64,000 bases of DNA from Phoebastria nigripes (taxonomy: Eukaryota; Chordata; Aves; Procellariiformes; Diomedeidae). Location: contig JAYKAV010002946.1 in the NCBI GenBank assembly GCA_035582835.1, forward strand, positions 362,978-426,977, read 5' to 3'. Shown here one piece after another: positions 23,858-37,531 of the stretch; the first letter of the stretch is position 1; each line of letters begins with the position of its first letter. The notes below the pieces were generated by a model that saw nothing but the letters and a program-made list of their open reading frames with translations, was not told where the DNA came from and made no database searches. Both the position numbers and the translations under genes were made by a program.

Positions 23858-26800
23858 TGCTTGTTTCTGTGTTAATATTGACATGTTGTATTATTTTGTG
23901 ACTTTTGGAAAGAAGGAATACAAAGCATTTCTCAGGTTTCATCTCCTGAACTGACCAAGTTCTGGAAGAAGGAAATTGTTACTTAGTTGAGCCACTGATT
24001 TTCTTACCAATTTCTCTCCGTGGTTGGTGGTAAGTCCTTTGTTCTCACTAACATGTTTGTAGGATGAACTGTTCAAGCGTTATGTGTCACATAAGTTTCA
24101 TGTATGTAACATCAGAGGTGATACAATCCTCTATTATTGACTTGTCTATGTTGCATGAATGGGTTTTGCTTACAGTCAAGCAAAACAGCAAACCTCTCAC
24201 CTAGGGCAAAGGGCATCCTAATGCAGCAGCAGCTGAACTGTCTCACATAGTTCAGCTCTCAGGCAGAAATAAAGTGATATTTTTATGAGAACTTGGGCTG
24301 GAATTTTGTAAGAAGTCCTTAAAGAACACATTTACAGCTGTCAGAAACCTCACACACAGCAGATCTTTGCCCTAGATCAGCATTTCTCCCTTTAAACCCA
24401 AAAGCACAGAAGCTGTTTAAAGGACAAGCTCGCAGAAGCACCCGAACTGTTCACGGTGTGAGCTGATGGCTCACAGGAGCCATGCTGACGCCAGAGAAGA
24501 GCACAAACCTATTTACAGGACAGCCTGCTGTTCAAGCCCCTGCCCTGCCCATCCTCATGCTGTAGTTCGGTGCTCCATCGACTGTGGCAGTTTGATGGCC
24601 CATGGAGCTGCTGATCCTCAGATCACTGCACACTCCAAATCAAAAGTGCTCCTCTCCTTTCCCACACCATCTCCATCAAAAGAAGTTATCTTTTCATACT
24701 GATAATTTCAGGATCTAATATTTGCAGAAAAGTGAAAGGAAAGCACAAGAATCCATGGTGAATAGTTGGCAACATCTTTTCAAACAGCCTCATTGCAAAG
24801 CCAATACATTAAGTATCTATGCCCTGAAGAGCATTCATAACAAGTCTTATTGTTTTGTTTCTTCACATTCATCTTCAAAACAGGCAAATGTCTTAAGCTT
24901 TGCCCTTGGGTAAATTGGATTCATTGTAAGTTTATTGTTTACTAGAGTTACGAATGACTTCAGGTTGGTTAGAAAACCGCAGACATTGCCTTCCCTCATG
25001 GACAGGCACATTCATCAGGATTTCTTGGTTTAAATTTCTACTGACAAAGACCCCTTCCATGAAAGGCAGCAGTCAGTTTGGAGGCCAGTAGCACAAGCTT
25101 CCCATTGGTGACAAAAGTGCTTCTTGCTGGATGACAGAGCCAACTATCCACCTCTTTTGTGCAAGGAGGAGGCAGGGAGAGAACAGCATGAAGAGGTACA
25201 GAAATTCAAAAGCACAGTTAAAACACAACTAAAATAGATGTTTGGACAGGCCAGTAACCCATTCAAAGTACGTAGAAAGTTTGTTTGGACAAGTAATTTA
25301 AGATAGAGTTTTGGTTTCAGAGTAAAGACTTCTAGATCTTTAATGGCCACACAAGAAAGTCATACACATTTTTATGTTATCATCTGAAACATTTCCATGT
25401 ACCATGAAAACCTAACTATACCCCCAGAGAACAAAAGTGGTCAGTAGCACTCAATGCAAAGAAAGCAAAAACCTATACCCACTACAGTTCAAACCTGTCA
25501 TTTCACCTCAAGACTCCTACCTCATGCTTACAAACTGCTTGGAAGCTGTCTGTGGCAATCTAAATTATATAGCCTTTCTTACTCTCATTAGGGCAATTAG
25601 TCTGCATTATTGCAAAAATTAAGGGTGGGGGGAGGCAAGAAGGTGGGAGAATTGAAGAAGGAAATAATTAAAATTAGTCTAGCAATCTGAAAATGTCCAG
25701 AGTGCAGCTTTAATATGGACTTACAGCATTTCCTCAGCTATTTTATTCCGTGCATTCTTACTACATCTAAGCCCTACCAAAAAACTTTTCAATTTATAAC
25801 CCCCTTCTCTCTAAGGCTCATATAGTTACTGTACTGTTGTTTGGATTCTAAAGCATCGTAAATGCCCTGCCAAACTCTAATGGTAATTAGTCTCTTTCAT
25901 TTATTTGTAGGACTTTTCTCTGAGAGTCTTCACTGTCTGCTTTTTCAAAATCATCTGAGAGCATTGCTATATATCAGGCCTGAACTTTCATCATTTCAAA
26001 TCATCATGTTTAGTTTTAGTGAAACGAGGTTTCTGATGTATCCAGAAGATCGAATGCAAGTCTTCTGTGTAACCTTACTAAAAGAAAGTTTCGACCATTT
26101 GTATGCTTAAACTATTATTTGTTTCCTTCAGTCCATATTCAAGAATTTGCGTACCACTATGCACATTTTTCAGCGAATTATCTTGGGGGAAGGCTCACAT
26201 ACCTAGCTTTTGTCTAGGTGTTGGCTGAAAACACAATGACAGCAATTTTAGATTGAACAATATACTACTAATCTCTCACCTCTGCCTTTTCTACCCACAA
26301 GAGCTAATTTGGCACCTATTTATACAGATCTGTTTCAGATGCCCCCCCCTTTTCTTGCTCTGCACCAGAGGCCTTCTTTGTATCAAGAACAGACGAATTC
26401 TCAGCAAGTGTAAAATCAATGCAACCTACAAAAGATACAACGCTGCAGACTTCTAGCTATGCCTAATCAATAGAAACATCAGAAGACAGTTTGGGGTTAT
26501 CAGGTGTACCCAAGGCAGCTGTTACTTCTCAAGATAATCAAGTATCACCCCCTCAAAACCATTGGCCTCTTTTTTGGCATCGATGCATTTGACAGAAACA
26601 TAGTCCTATCCTTGCACGCCAGCACACACACAAAGGCACTGNGTGTATGATTGGGTTTGTACCACAATTTCTTCAAGCAGGGGAAAGTGTGGTTAAAATC
26701 ATAGCACTGGTATCAAGACATATACATATACATCCACAATAAATTTTATAAAAAGGTATTATTTCTTGACTTTTCTGCAAGGATATGTTAGATTTCTAAA

Positions 26801-27749
26801 CTATCAGATTTAAATAAGTTGCTAATAATGAATAATTTATTTCAGATTATTTGTAATTTATGGTATAGCAGTTTATGGCAGGTCTGTATATGTCATTATT
26901 CTAAACACAGTGTTAATTTCAAATATTGAAATCTAATAAATAGTATCTATTCTTAGAGACATGGAGGCCAGATAGGAATCCAATAAGCGCTTGGTAACTT
27001 CTGCCACTCACAGTGTTTGACAGAAGCGTAGAAAGCATCCAAAATAAAAGTAAGGTGGTTTCAGCCACAGGCTTGTTATCTACAAAATGTCATCAGCTCT
27101 GGGAAGACGTTTCATCCACCTCCTTGTTGTGCTGTGATGGTTTCTACTTCGGTGACTGCCCAGCTAAAGTGAGTAGCTAATCAAAAATGAAAACAAAAAC
27201 CCCCACCCACAGCAGCAAGGAAAGGAGTGCTCACAGATAAGCAGTTTGAAAGCAGCTTGAAATAATAGCAAGAGTACATTGCTATGTTCTACTGTACTAT
27301 TTGATATAAAATGGTGGTCTGTGAAGATATAACAAAACTACCAATTGGTATTCACTAAGAGAAAAATTCAGCTTTATTTGTAACCATCAGACCCCAGGAA
27401 CACCTGCCTTCAATTCTCGTCCCTCAGATTACTTGAAAAAGACAAGAGAAACAAGATCTCGGAGATTTTCTAGTTTTGTAACAAGCTCAGGAACAATGGC
27501 CAAGAATTTGGAATCAAGTAATTTAATACTTGGGGTTCAGTTTTCTTCTTTAGTAAATAGTTCTGATCGTTTGATTTACTAAAAGCAGTATTCTTAAAAA
27601 TGTACACTCAGTTTAACTATTCAGTGGCATACATAAGGTAGGCATAGGATATATTACTGCCATTCTTGAGGAGACTTTGATTACAGTCTCCCTCATTCTG
27701 GTGCTTATCTGGAACAGCAGTTCAACTAAGAGACAAGACAAAATCACCC
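23858..27749. other. Mostly non-coding DNA; one weak exon candidate inside
   Basis: No gene could be supported except the speculative segment at 25911-26110. A C8 run lies at 26342-26349 and a short CA run near 26625. Around 24430-24660 the sequence is less AT-rich with short open frames but no signature. Confidence 0.5.
25911..26110 (+). other. Weak candidate 3'-coding exon (65 codons), unassigned
   Basis: A pyrimidine-rich TCTCTTTCATTTATTTGTAG ends at 25910. It is followed by two bases and 65 open codons to a TAA at 26108, including CLLFQNHLRALLYIRPELSS and FLMYPEDRMQVFC. No domain is recognised and no AATAAA lies close downstream. The acceptor is good by eye; everything else could be chance. 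If real it would be the last coding exon of a plus-strand gene whose other exons are not visible here. Confidence 0.15.
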
Positions 27750-27797
27750 AAAGTATTTTTATTAAGGATTATTTTTATTAAGGATTATTTTTATTAA
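27750..27797 (+). repeat. 16-bp tandem repeat, three copies
   Basis: The unit GGATTATTTTTATTAA is present twice exactly (27766-27781 and 27782-27797) and once with three changes (27750-27765). A small AT-rich minisatellite. Confidence 0.95.
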
Positions 27798-30700
27798 GGA
27801 CTAGTATTAAACTGTCTCTGCTGCTGCCAGAGTAGTACACTCTTTAGATAAATGACTTTTTGAACTCCTTGCTTCATATAATTTTAAACTCCACAAAATC
27901 ACTGACTGACTACCACATTTCACAGTCCTGTTACAGTGTCTTACGGTTTTCACTTTATAGAGCTCCTGAATGCTATTACCTACATTTATATGTTTCTGTC
28001 GCATGGACTTGGCTACCCCTTTGCTCTGAACTAGTAGATCTTCACTACTGGGAACATTTGATATGGTTCTATTAGGTTCATCTTTGGAAAAAGTAATCCT
28101 AAAGGACTTATTTGGCTAGAACAAATTGCAAAATACAGCCAGAAAAAATTGTCAGATAGGAAATTTAGAGTCTCAAAGTACTAACAAGCTAGTGGAGGTA
28201 AAAAAGTCTAGTCCAGCTTTACTAGTAAAATCAATATGCCCTTTATCTTTTGCTTAAATGCAGCTCTATATCACAGCATATTAAAATAACTATTTAAGAA
28301 ACCACATTTTCCAAGTGGCTTTTTAGACAGGAAGAATAAATAATGGCAATGTTTTCTAAGTGAAAAAACCCTGTTTCTATGAAGATTTCTTTTTTTGTGT
28401 GATCTGCTGTAATTTGCAGCTGAGGTTGCTGTTAGTTAATTACTTTTTTTACACACACACACAAATTCACACAGAGAGAGATTTTTAATAATTTACATTT
28501 GTTCGTCATGTAGATCAATTTAAAGCAGGGAGGGGGTGGGATGAAATCCATGTCACTCAACCATTCTCTGACAGATTTCATAGCTATTTTAACACTTTAT
28601 TTGATCTTCTCTTTGAATCATGAATCTGAAGTTACTTCAAAACCTCAGCTTCTCAAAAAATAATATACCAGCTCATAAAGACCAAAGGAAAAATCTGTCA
28701 TTGCTGAACATACATTTCAACCATTCATACAAGTTTCATCCATTTAGTTTATACAGTAAAAATCACAGGGAGAATAATCTAAGTTAGGCTACTAAATTAC
28801 AGCTAGATAGATTTATACCTGCTATGCATTTAGCTGAAGAAGTTAAAAAATCTCTTGCAGAGAAAAACATATACCGTAAAAAAATACAATGTGCCTGATG
28901 CAGCTCATTAACTTCGTTTGAGCTATTACCTACTTCAATTATAATAAAAGACTAAGTGATTAGGACAGACAGTTGATGCACCCACTAAGGGGTCCGAAGA
29001 GCTCTTCGTTTTACAAGGTTCCCTAAGAAATGCTCCCAGAGTCCTGTGCACGCATGTGCGCTACAACATCCATTTAAAAAAAATTACCTTTACCCAACTA
29101 CACATACACTTCAAAAAGAATATACCTTAGAAACCTAAAATTTCATTTGATGTCTTAAGACCTTGCCATCTTTTCCCTTTGCACATGCATACAATGCACA
29201 TGCCCACATGCACGCTCATGCTAACACCTTTGTACTTTGAACATTCTTACCAATAGCTTGCAGACAAGGTTATGAAAACTTAATTTAACCCCCTAGAAGT
29301 AGGAAGAGCAGCAAAACGCAGATGATACAGACACACAAATGAACATGTCTTTCATGTTGCAAGGGACAAAAAAATTCAAAGGTTAATACAAAAAGCAAAT
29401 AGCATGTGTGTCTGTATGTAGTGGGGACCAGGGATTTCAGTTTGATTTCACTATATTCACCCCACTCCCCCAGTATATGAAAATCTAATATTCTAAATAA
29501 AGAATATGCACATATTATTGTAACTTAGATGTAAAGTTTGTCAATAAAAGGGAAAACCAAAACCAAATGCAACTATAGAAACCCAAATAACGAGAAATCA
29601 ATTTAGGTCCATCTTGATAAGGCCTCCGCCCCAACAGATGGGTAAAATAGATCCCATGTTGCAACAATAACCTAGAAGAAGTTATTGCATTATTGTATAG
29701 CAGCATGTCTCCAATTAGCTAATCTTCCCCATTCACCTAACAAATTAATTTTTATCAAGCTTTTTAATTTTTTCTTTTTGGGATGTGGGATAGTTGCAGC
29801 TCATTACCTTTATTTAGGTATCTAACACACACATTGATCCATCTTGATCTCCCAGCAAGTATCTCTCCTCTCTACCATAACAAAAGAAATAACTGAAAAT
29901 CTTGACAAAAACTTGATTACAGTTGAAATAAATTTTAAAAAACCCAACAGCCAAGAATAATTTATATTACTCCTCTACTGACCTGCTGTATATAATGAAT
30001 GGCATCAGAAAACCTAAGGGAAGAAGTGAACAGATACTCCCCCACACGGGAATCGCAAGCTGTGAACACGAGTTACGGAGCTCCTAACAAAATCACTCAG
30101 TAACTCAAGGTCAATAGATCATACATATCAAGATTGCGCAGAGTTTCATGTCTCTTAAAAATAAAGCATTTCTACAGAGGTACTCCTACAATCACAGGGT
30201 CCCAACTGCAATTCTCAAGTCTTCCATGTGCAATATACACTACAGTAAGGCTGAAGAAGTATATCCAGCCAAAATGAAGACATAACAATTACTTTCTTAA
30301 CAGCTATAAGTTTCTGCAATTCCAGGCCCTGTACATTGTGCAGCTGCCTGGTAAAACCGGATCTCCAGCTGGCCAAAGCTTTAAGCTCTAGAGTCTCTCC
30401 TAGACTGAACTAACCAAAATAGATCTGAAGGCTTCTAAAATAAAACAATAAACAAGGGTTCAGTGGACTGTTAATTAGAATAATTACCATTTTAATGAGG
30501 GAGAACTCACAGAACCAGGGCAGACCCTTGTTTCTAAACACATCTTTTCTGAGTTTTAGCAAACCCTGCCTAGGCTCCTCCGGTCCATACACATCTCTTG
30601 CCATCTCCTCTGTGGCCTGAGGGGCTGCTTCTCATGCCTTTCTGCACTTCATCTGCCCCTTCACGTTAGGCTCCTGCTCCCCTGGCCTCTTACACCCCAT

Positions 30701-31153
30701 GGTCCCTCTTTCCCTGGAGCCAGCTCAGTTACTGTCCAAGGCAAGGAGCAGTCTTCTCCCTCCTGGGGAATCACTTCTCTCCAGCAATTCAGCCAAATCA
30801 TTTCTTAAACTAGTAACAGAAACTTAAACAGATAAAATAGATGCTATCCATCATACAGTGTTGAAACCTTCCAGTCTGTGAATCTGAATTTTTCCAGGAA
30901 AGCCTTGATGTCAAAATTAGTAGTGTCCTCCTGCTGAGGAGGGATTCTCTGCCTGAGCCTATTGAGGGCTGTCCGTCTAGTTCACAGCTTGCTCCAGGCA
31001 GTCATCTTTTCCATGGGATGCGAGAACAAGCTGAAGACTGCACGTAGGTGCTGCAAGTCAGCTTCTCCCACCACTAAGTAAAGCCATACAGTGGGAAGGG
31101 ACTGCTGTCTTCAGCCCTCTACTGCTGCAGAGGGTAGGGTATAAATAACTTAC

Positions 31154-31214
31154 CCTGCTGCTGCAGAGCATGCAGAATTTTCTTTCTCCTGCAGTTCTCG
31201 CCCTGGCCCTTCAT
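31154..31214 (-). other. Weak candidate short coding exon with start codon
   Basis: On the minus strand an ATG at 31214 opens 20 codons (MKGQGENCRRKKILHALQQQ) up to a strong donor, CAGG|GTAAGTT, at 31154/31153. The bases before the ATG, CTGTCCTCAG, could be an acceptor or a 5' leader. It sits in the GC-richer island 30580-31230, in which another minus-strand ATG with a good Kozak context (GAGATGG, 30604) opens 64 codons. No family recognised, and no promoter visible. Confidence 0.15.
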
Positions 31215-31421
31215 CTGAGGACAGTGTTCTTACATGATTCAGTCTGCTTCTAAAATCTTCTAAAATATTATTTTATTAAATCTCCGAGGGCCCTTTCGTG
31301 AACCTAACAGAACTAGCACTCAGTCATGCTGCCCATTTTTCCCTCTGCTTTACCTTAGAGGTAAAGACTTTCACCTTTCAAAAATGCTGTTGAATTAGCT
31401 GCTAGCACTGTGAGGGGTATT

Positions 31422-31438
31422 TTATTATTATTATTATT
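31422..31438 (+). repeat. (TTA)n microsatellite
   Basis: Between five and six TTA units after GGGGTATT. Confidence 0.9.
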
Positions 31439-34400
31439 CTGTAAAGGCTGACTACCTGTAGACTGCCTAAGGGCTAGACTGTTGGGTTGCCCAGGTTACC
31501 CTTTCTTCAAGAACACAGCTAATCCAGAAGCACATTATAAAAGAAGCGCTAAGTATTTTTAATAGTCAGAATTAAAAGTGAACACACGGGGCTATAAGAA
31601 AACATTTTGCCTTGAAGCACATGCAAGTACCAATGTTGCTGCTAAACACCCTTTACTACTCCTCAAATTGGAGCAAATGTCCTTTTATGAATTGCAAACA
31701 GAAGAAATCCTCACAGGCACCCTTCTGTTCTACCTGCTCTTTCATGAGCGAGAACAGCAAGTGTCCATGTGGTGGACACAGATCTCCTGACACTGCTGAT
31801 AACCTTTATTCATGGCAGTATGGTACCATATGATGGAAATGCTTCCTAATAAATTAGCAAACTACATGCCGAGGCCCACTATGTGCGCGTGCATTTGTGT
31901 CCACACACTTAACACTGTAGGACTAGGTCAATATTATTGTGTCCTGCTAGAAAAGATTTTAAGAGTCAGTCACCCATTAGGAACCCCACAACCGCCAAGT
32001 GGTTCATTATTCATTTTGTATCCAGTTTCAATCAATAGCCAGAAATGCCCTATATGTGTTAATCCATTTAGATGTTAGTCTCAATGCTCTTATCAATATG
32101 TAGGTTGAGGCATAAGGTTCAATGCATAGAGACATTTCACCTTGACCTGTACACACCAACTCCATGCAGGGGGAAGGAGGTGAAAAAAGATGGGAATGTA
32201 GCTCTCGGCTGAGCTTTTATTTTATTTAACCTGTAAATAGACAAAACTACTTCCTAGAACATATACATTAAATTAACAGACACGTTCCACTCTGCAGCTT
32301 TGGTTATTTTCATACCTACTGTTAGTAAGGCACTTTGTGGGACAAAAGTTTCTGTCAGCTGCCACATATGTAAAAGAGGTATTTTCTGCAGCTACCTGCC
32401 TTGTCTGTGCTTGTGATGATACAGTCTTTAATTATACAATCAAAGAATTTTTTTTTAACTGCTAACTCATTTTCCAATGGGAATAAAATTGTCTTGGAAT
32501 AAATCAGAGCTGTGTAGCAATAAAGACATATACCAACAACCTTCTTTCCTATTAAAAATGATGGCTATTCCTGTTGAGAATGATGGTTACAAGCAAAGAG
32601 AAATTGTAAAATTGAAGAGAAGGAAGAAAAAGATGACTACAGTTAAAACAGGTGAAGGATGCTTTCAAGAACTGGATTCTATTCTGTGTTAATTAAAGAC
32701 CTCTGTGTAAAGTTAGGAAAATCACTGAAATAAACTGGAAAAAATGGCCACTATTTCTTCATTTGCTTTGTGGCCAAAACCTTGATGTCCAGCTGCTGAA
32801 TGTTCTCACCAGAAAGTTGTGTTAATGCCAGCTGATTTCTGATTGACATATTAGATGTTTCACAATGCAAAGTACACTGAGATGTGGTCACATTTTCAGT
32901 GACTCAAAATGAGTGCCCATATAATAATATACATCCGCTTTCGCTCTCATTGCCTCACGTAACTGACACCAAAATACAAATAATTATACTACTTTGACTT
33001 ATAAAGTTGCTGTAAAAAATAAATTAATATTTTTTGAAGTGGTCATATATTAGAAACATCAGATACAGTATCAAAGAAAGAATCCTGAAAAAATTAGGAA
33101 TTCCACCTTCAGAGCAGGATTTGAACAGCAGACTAGAAATAAAAATGAACATATGGAGCTAGAAAGAAAAACCAAGAATGCCAAATAGCTGCTTCTTAAA
33201 GCTATTTTGTACCTTAAATCAGGTAAAAGAGAAAAAAATATACACATATTTAAAAATGTATCAGAATGCAAACACTTAAGGAAGGCCTTAAGTCTTGCTT
33301 TGCCTTTTGAGTCCTCAAATTTGCATTCTAAGTACAATAATTAATATTCTTTTCCTTGATTTTGTGTTTTAATAAAAGCATTCCCAGTGGAAAAGGCACG
33401 GAATCTGACTACATGAATTTCTCTTGCTTTGGGTACTAATTACCTGCCACCACTTTACATGGACAGTACAAAGACAGCATTTTCTTCTGCTGTACATTCA
33501 GTGAAATGTGTAATTGCTTATACTCTGGGTGTNCAAGTACAGGACTACCTTTTTCCTTTATCTCACTAGTCTTGTTTGTGCTCCTTACTCAGTGCCATTT
33601 TGATGTGGTGGTAGAGGGTGGTAGTTGAGCTGCCCTTGAAACAGGAAGATGTTTCTTGCAAATTCATCCAAGAGTCAAAGTTTTAATAGATTAATTAAAC
33701 TTGTCAAACTCTTTAAAAGCATTTTTCCCCAAAGTAATTTATCACCTATGAAGTAATGAATTAAAGTGCAATAGCTAATTACCTGCAGAACATAAGAAGT
33801 ACAGAGCATTTCACTGTAGGGTTACCCTGTTGCATTAGCCTATGAATCTGAAAAATAACCCATCATAATGTAGGAGATGCATTAAGGAGAGATCTTAAAC
33901 TAAAGCATACTCTTCTGAAAATAATCGTACTACAAGTTTTAGAAGAAACCCAAATGATTTCTAACAGTATAACCATTTCTAATTTAATTTTAATCTAAAT
34001 TTTCTTGCTCATGAGCAGCACTCTGTTGATAGCCTTGCAACTTCAAGTTTGTCTATATACAGAAGATGTACAGAATGGCAAGTTATATGCCCACGTCTCC
34101 TGCACTTTGTTCCAGCTTTAGCTCCTTTCAAGGAACCATAAGCCATTTGATTTCTGAACATATTCATTATTACTTTTTTTTTTAGCCTATTCCTGGAAAG
34201 ACAACTTGACCATTGGAAATCAAAACAGAGCCAGACTACATGTGCTGGGTATTTGAGCTATGAAACCTTGCCCCACAGAAAATAACAGAAAAGCCACCAA
34301 ATTGAAAGACTGCCAGAAAAAAAGAAAGACAGAACACAAGCTTCCTACCAATCCTCTTACTGACTAAATAACCCCATTTAAACCAGCCACACTATTTCAG

Positions 34401-35641
34401 TGACTAGTGTAGTCCACACCATTAAGATGTCCACATGGAATACACGGCTAAGCTTTCCTCCCACTTGAATATTTCGGATTTGCACATGGTTCAAGGCATC
34501 AATAGATTTAAAGGTAAAAAGAAATATAAAGTGCAGCTCATTAAGGATTTGGTTAAAGAGTAAAAAAATCAAGAATCATCTGTCAAGATCTCCTGCTTTT
34601 CTCTCATTAAACGTAATGTTAAATGATGAGTATGTCACATAGGGTTGGCACTGTAAAATAAGAACATCCGTCACTTCTCATATTTTTGCTTTGACACGAA
34701 CTAGCAATCAAGTGAAAATTATATCTATTAGAGATTTTATTTTTTAACTTCATTTTTAGTAACTATGTCAAAAGTGCAATTTTTTTTTTTCCAAAAGAGC
34801 TATTTTAGTGATGCTCAACCTATTCATGTAACTGATACACATTTTACATGGTCCAATAAAAAAAAATTGCTCCTAAAGTAGCTGCTTCATTTTTCGTATC
34901 TCCCTACATTTCTGATTTCACTAGTACCAAGCTATTGCCAAGACAAATATTAAAATTTGATATAAACTTCTGCTCTGCATTATAGAATGTACTTGTGGGA
35001 AATATTTTTTATTAAAATGTATATTTTACCCAGTATCCTGTACACAAGAAAGAAATGTTTGAACAACACACATTTTCTTAGCTTTGTACCATATTCCATC
35101 TCATATCTACTGACATTTCCTTGAGTGCTGTTATTAGTATTGGTTGTATTTTTCTACCCTTTAAGTTTGCTCATGCTTTGCTATGTGGTGGAAAGTTTTC
35201 CATATTGTTTAAGCCCCAAACTATTTTTTCCGGAAAAAATCAACTTGAAAATTGCTTTCTTATGGGGACTGATTATGATTGTTGTCAATGGCAGGAATAA
35301 AAAAGCACAGTGTAGGTCGTGCTGCTGAGTAAGCTTTAAGTGTAACAGTTTAAAGAAGCTCTCTCTAATACCAAGACTTGTGTGCTTCAATTAAAGTTGT
35401 GATATCATGTAGTGTTATTTACAGTAAACATTGAGTTTTGCTACAGGATATACCTAGCAATATTTACAACTTTTAATACAAAGCAGCTTAACACGATTAG
35501 CAAAGTAGATGAAAAGTTTTCAGGTCTAATCCTTTACCAAGAAGAAAGCAATAGTACCTAAAGCAGCAGGGAACACCAGCATTTCGCAAGAAAAGGATAA
35601 CTCCTGCACATGATAACTACTCCACCAACTAAGAGAACTGA

Positions 35642-35695
35642 TTTTTTTTTTTTTTTTTTTTTTAACAACTGTTTTTTTTTTTTTTTTTTTTTTTT
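35642..35695 (+). repeat. Two poly(T) tracts, T22 and T24, split by AACAACTG
   Basis: T at 35642-35663 and 35672-35695 with an 8-nt interruption. Read on the minus strand it is A24-CAGTTGTT-A22. It may be one expanded homopolymer with an insertion; the lengths are likely uncertain in the assembly. Confidence 0.95.
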
Positions 35696-37531
35696 AAACA
35701 GCTTATCCAAAAGTCCCAGGAGACACAGGAGTTCCATGCAGCCAATCAGAAAAACAGCCCAAAGATATGCTATAATCCAAATGGGAAATATTATTAAAAA
35801 GGGAAAGCAAGGGAAGTAGAACTGAAATGGTTAAAATCAAAGATATATAATCTTAAAGAAAATACCAAAGAAACAATGGAAGGATGATATTAGAGTAGTC
35901 TCAACAGTTAAGCTTAGTAACTTAATGTGGTTGCAAATGGGTGAGGTTGCACTGTATCTTCCATGTACGCAATTTAATGAAGTCAGTGCGTTGCTATGAA
36001 TAAATTGGGGCTTGAATTAAAACTAGTTTAATTCCAACTAGTGAATTAAAACACTAATTGTTTTAGCTGACACAAACCATTCCAAGTCAGCTATTAGCAT
36101 CCCATTTCTCTACTTAGCGAGTGGAGAGCTCTTCCCTACAAAAGCTATGAAAAGTTTTTGTATTCATCAGAAATATGTGTATAGCATAGGATATCTTCTT
36201 TCTACATAGGTTTGTGTTCTGAGCAGGTATCAGCCTAGCCTTTTAGCAGAAGCAGATATAAACTGCTGATCTAGAAACTATTCCATGTCTTCTCCAGTAT
36301 CTTCTACTACTGCCCCTCACCTATTTTACATATATACTCTGTGACCAAAAAAAAAAAACCCAAAACCTGTTTTTTATTTCAGTTCTCCCTTTGGAGCCTG
36401 GAGAGCCACAAAAACTTTCAGATACAATTAGATAACCTGTTCTCTTCCTTTCCCAATAAAAGATGTATGAACATGTGAGTTTAGAGGAGATTTAGCCAAC
36501 AGGCTAGGTTTTTCTATCACTAAGATAAACTGGAATTACAGGTGCCAAGGACAGATAGGGAAGATAAAGGAGGAGGGGGATGGAGAGGAGAGCAAACCAT
36601 CCATTAGTCAGCTTTCTAGGGACTTGCCTTATAATTGAGATCAGGCAATAACCCCTACAAAAAGCTGAAATAAACACAGGCTGAAGTAGTAGAGCATTTA
36701 GCAATGCTATTCAACAAAGTATGAGAGACAGGCCCAATGCACTGTGATTGTATAGAAGACCTTGAAGTGATTTGGTTTTATACAACTTAAGGTTGTTGCT
36801 GACACATCAGAAATGTTACTGAAAATAAAAAGAAAAGGAAAAAAGCCACACAAAAAATGCAGGAAAAGCCCCTTCACAAGCCACAAAATTCATCACAAAC
36901 TGCTCTTACAGACAAAATGTAATAAATTAAAGTATACATTAAAGAAGTAAGATCAGAGTTTACAGCTTCTTTTGGACTGCCTAGGAAATTAAGGACTACT
37001 TTTTTTACAGACAACAGCTTATTCTCTTGCTTTTAAAGACTTTTTTTTTTTTTCTTCTTTCTGCTATTGAAGCAAAATAGGATCTTGGTACGTTGTTTAT
37101 ATGAGAACAAAAATTANATGGGGAACATGTATTTACCTTCACGGTACTTGCTTTCATTAAATGGATTCCCTAGTTTTTTTTCTTTTTTAATCTCTTCTCA
37201 CAAAGAATAAACAAAATTAAATTAACCTTTTTCAGCCATACCTGAAAAGTACTTGGTCATTTTTGCATTTATGAAATGCAGTCCAAAATCTGACCTGCTT
37301 TTACAAGGCATGAGCCTAATGGGAGAGAGAAGGAGGTCATGAAATAGCTGTGCTTTTCCATGCAAGTCCGCAGAGACTTGATCTGTCCTCAGCATTCAGA
37401 TCTCCAAGTGCACAGAGATTTACCCTTATCAGCATTTCTTGCAGACAATCAAATTCAAATCACCTTTTGTAATTACATTATTAAACACTGTAACCTATTT
37501 TCTTTCTTTCTCCCCTCCCACCACCACACAG

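Larger units (their letters stand above)
27798..37531. other. Long AT-rich non-coding stretch with a GC-richer island near 31 kb
   Basis: No gene could be supported apart from the candidate at 31154-31214. The part 30580-31230 is less AT-rich than the rest. Simple repeats: (CA)n near 28452, (TTA)n at 31422-31438, T-runs near 34170 and 34781-34790, and the paired T-tracts at 35642-35695. A donor-like CTATTG|GTAAGA on the minus strand near 29247 is preceded by a good pyrimidine tract (CTGCTCTTCCTACTTCTAG), but would bound only about 42 nt. Confidence 0.5.

Noticed and set aside
29248..29296. 42-nt open segment between a good minus-strand acceptor and a GTAAGA donor
   Set aside because: Too short to separate from chance, and the donor is weaker than at the listed candidates.
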